From JAICLL01 sp035252155 (GTDB lineage Bacteria; Planctomycetota; Planctomycetia; Pirellulales; JAICIG01), in contig DATFDL010000737.1 of the NCBI GenBank assembly GCA_035252155.1, positions 1-7,710 on the forward strand: 7,710 nt of DNA, in the 5' to 3' direction. The notes below the pieces were generated by a model. The model saw only the letters and a list, made by a program, of their open reading frames with translations, made no database searches and had not been told where the DNA came from. Positions 6,310 through 7,710 of the stretch are shown here, in pieces (position 1 is the first letter of the stretch; each line of letters starts with the position of its first letter). The position numbers were made by a program, and so were the translations under genes.

Positions 6310-6347
6310 GGCGGATGAGAAATCCGGGAAAAGAGAACCATCCACGG

Positions 6348-6353
6348 AAGGAG
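6348..6353 (+). promoter_or_regulatory. Strong Shine-Dalgarno deciding a GTG start
   Basis: AAGGAG, preceded by GG, is the best ribosome binding site in the window. It abuts the ATG at 6354 with no spacing but stands exactly 6 bases before the in-frame GTG at 6360. The GTG is therefore the likelier start. Confidence 0.65.
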
Positions 6354-6359
6354 ATGGGC

Positions 6360-7625
6360 GTGCGAGGTAAAACAAGCAAGCCCGGCAAGCGGCGACTTGC
6401 CGCTCTTTTGCTCGGTCTGTGCGTGACGACGCTCTGCGTTGCGGTCTTCGGCCGTTACCGCCAGACGCTATTGGTCCTCTATTTGAAAGCCGAGTTGGCG
6501 AATGTGCCTGATGACCGGGTGGGCGAGGTGTTACGAAAGCTGGCCGACTTGGGCGAACCGGGCCTCGACGCCTTGACCGATGCGCTGAGCTCACCGCGGG
6601 CCGTCGTGGGCAACATGGCCTACGAGACCCTTTCCGATGAGCTGAACGCATGCGCCCGGCTGGAACCTCTCGATGCGCACGACCGATTGAGGGTGCTCGC
6701 CGCTGCACTGGCCGCTCACGTCGATCAGCAGCCGCCGACTGCGCGCGGTGCTGCGGCCCGGCTGGCGGTCCGGGTGCTGCTGTGGCCCGCCGATTCGGCG
6801 CCGGGCGACCGCAGCCCGATGGTGGCCGACTGCGAGCACGTGTTGCAGGCGGCGGGCGCGCCGCCGAAAAATTCGCCGAAACCGCGTCAGGCTACAAGCC
6901 GGCCGGCACAACGCCAGAGCGCTGCCCGAACTGCGGCTGAGCCACGTCGCCTTGATGCTGAGTCGCGGGCGAACCTGCCGGATACCACGATTCCGCCGGC
7001 CGACTTTGAGCTGCCGGAGCTGGCGCGCGCGGCGACTGACAATCGAACCGTCAGCGGCGACGCCGCGGAGCCGGGCCGATTTGATGCTACCGGCACCGCC
7101 GCCATGCCAGGGCAGGCGTCGGCCGCAGCGCCCGCCGAAGAACGAAAAGCTCCGGCGGAAACTGAAGCGGCGTTGGTATCACCGACGACACACGAATTAC
7201 GCGGGCCGGCAAGGCGGCTCAAAACACTCGATTCGCTGGCGTTGTTCAAACAATTGCACGAGTCGGACGACGCGGCAACGGAGGCCGCCGCCGAACTGCA
7301 AGCCCGCGGCTTCTCGATCCGGCAAATCGAAGTGGGCATGCATTTGAGCTCCCCCGACGCCCACGAGCGGCGGCTATGGACGGAAGCCCTGCCCGGCATC
7401 TGCGGGGTGTCGGCCAAGGCATGGTTGTTGCATCTCAGCCGCGATGAAAACCTAGGGGTCCGCCGGGCCGCGGTCAGCCTACTGGCGACCAGCGGCGATC
7501 CGGAAATGCTCCGCCGCGTTGGCGAAGTCGCTCGCCAAGACAGCGATCCGGACCTGCGGCTGGAAGCAGCCCGGGCCTTGGAGGCCATTGACCAGCCAGG
7601 GGCGGACCTTCGCGTTGCGCAGTAA
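6360..7625 (+). CDS. Membrane-anchored HEAT-repeat protein
   Basis: A 421-residue protein from the GTG at 6360. In-frame ATGs at 6315 and 6354 would give 436 or 423 residues, but the first sits at the edge of the repeat and the second has no Shine-Dalgarno spacing. A basic N-terminus (RGKTSKPGKRR) precedes a single membrane segment (about 12-30), so the bulk should face the periplasm. Residues 45-95 look like a degenerate HEAT unit (VGEVLRKLADLGEPGLDALTDALSS). Residues about 165-285 are an Ala/Pro/Arg-rich, low-complexity linker. The C-terminus (about 288-412) returns to helical repeats, the clearest being LGVRRAAVSLLATSGDPEMLRRVGEVA and PDLRLEAARALEAI. HEAT repeats generally bind other proteins, and there is no catalytic motif. 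The gene is divergent from the reverse-strand gene and has no co-directional partner here. HEAT-type repeats are confident at the C-terminus and tentative at the N-terminus. Confidence 0.8.
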   Translation: MRGKTSKPGKRRLAALLLGLCVTTLCVAVFGRYRQTLLVLYLKAELANVPDDRVGEVLRKLADLGEPGLDALTDALSSPRAVVGNMAYETLSDELNACARLEPLDAHDRLRVLAAALAAHVDQQPPTARGAAARLAVRVLLWPADSAPGDRSPMVADCEHVLQAAGAPPKNSPKPRQATSRPAQRQSAARTAAEPRRLDAESRANLPDTTIPPADFELPELARAATDNRTVSGDAAEPGRFDATGTAAMPGQASAAAPAEERKAPAETEAALVSPTTHELRGPARRLKTLDSLALFKQLHESDDAATEAAAELQARGFSIRQIEVGMHLSSPDAHERRLWTEALPGICGVSAKAWLLHLSRDENLGVRRAAVSLLATSGDPEMLRRVGEVARQDSDPDLRLEAARALEAIDQPGADLRVAQ

Positions 7626-7639
7626 ACGATTCGGTGGCT

Positions 7640-7702
7640 GGGGCAGAAGCTGGCCGTGTTAGATTAACAATGGCAAATCGCGTTGCCGGCCAGCGATGCC
7701 CC
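7640..7702. other. Compact three-way-junction structure
   Basis: Starting 14 bases after the stop codon of the HEAT gene, four complementary segments nest without conflict. GGGGCA (7640-7645) pairs with TGCCCC (7697-7702). GCTGGCC (7649-7655) pairs with GGCCAGC (7688-7694). Inside are two hairpins, TGTTA/TAACA (7657-7661 with 7665-7669) and GGCAA/TTGCC (7672-7676 with 7683-7687). Only three unpaired bases sit in the junction. It could be a 3' UTR structure, a terminator lacking a T run, or another dispersed repeat. The window ends 8 bases later, so the surroundings cannot be judged. Confidence 0.5.
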
Positions 7703-7710
7703 GGTGGTTC

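Noticed and set aside
6650..6940. Overlapping frame ending in a zinc-ribbon-like CPNCG
   Set aside because: It lies inside the HEAT gene in another frame, has only one cysteine pair and no start context, so it is a shadow frame.
7657..7669. GTTAGAT resembling an integron attC core site
   Set aside because: The matching RYYYAAC core is absent and the surrounding fold is a three-way junction, not an attC hairpin.

Overview
The window looks like chromosomal DNA of a planctomycete, most likely from the Pirellulales. This is inferred from content, not from a marker gene. It holds an exported cytochrome c/PQQ-type dehydrogenase fusion, an exported sulfatase, a surface-type protein with a planctomycete-style LE-x-R-x-x-P N-terminal motif followed by PKD-like and DUF4214 repeats, and a membrane-anchored HEAT-repeat protein. 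Base composition is GC-rich and even across the five genes, and no gene looks recently transferred. There is no rRNA, tRNA, CRISPR array, transposase gene or integrase gene.

Layout: a paired palindromic repeat (1-102) and a further small palindrome (128-149) lead into the dehydrogenase (134-1795, +). A second copy of the paired repeat (1910-2011) ends just before the ribosome binding site of the sulfatase (2033-3583, +). The next gene (3779-4930, +) encodes the DUF4214 surface-type protein. A reverse-strand gene for an exported protein of unknown function (5093-6013, -) is bracketed by two inverted copies of a 69-bp double-hairpin element (4978-5046 and 6241-6309). The HEAT-repeat protein gene follows (6360-7625, +), probably starting at a GTG, and the window ends in a compact cruciform-like structure (7640-7702).

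The genes do not form an obvious operon: gaps are 160-350 bp, most gaps contain repeats, and one gene is reversed. The common theme is the cell envelope. Four of the five products carry a signal peptide or a membrane anchor, and the fifth looks like a surface protein. The dehydrogenase and the sulfatase fit the periplasmic breakdown of sulfated polysaccharides and sugar oxidation typical of planctomycetes, but a direct link between the two is only suggested by adjacency.

The most notable signal is non-coding. Three families of palindromes with unrelated stems (GGTGGGAC, CTGACTTC/CAGAATTC and AACGGAAT) carry the same tetranucleotide, GTAG, at the outer foot of the hairpin, and two of the families occur as inverted pairs. 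This is the architecture of REP/BIME elements moved by REP-associated tyrosine transposases (RAYTs). No such transposase lies in this window, so the link is an inference.
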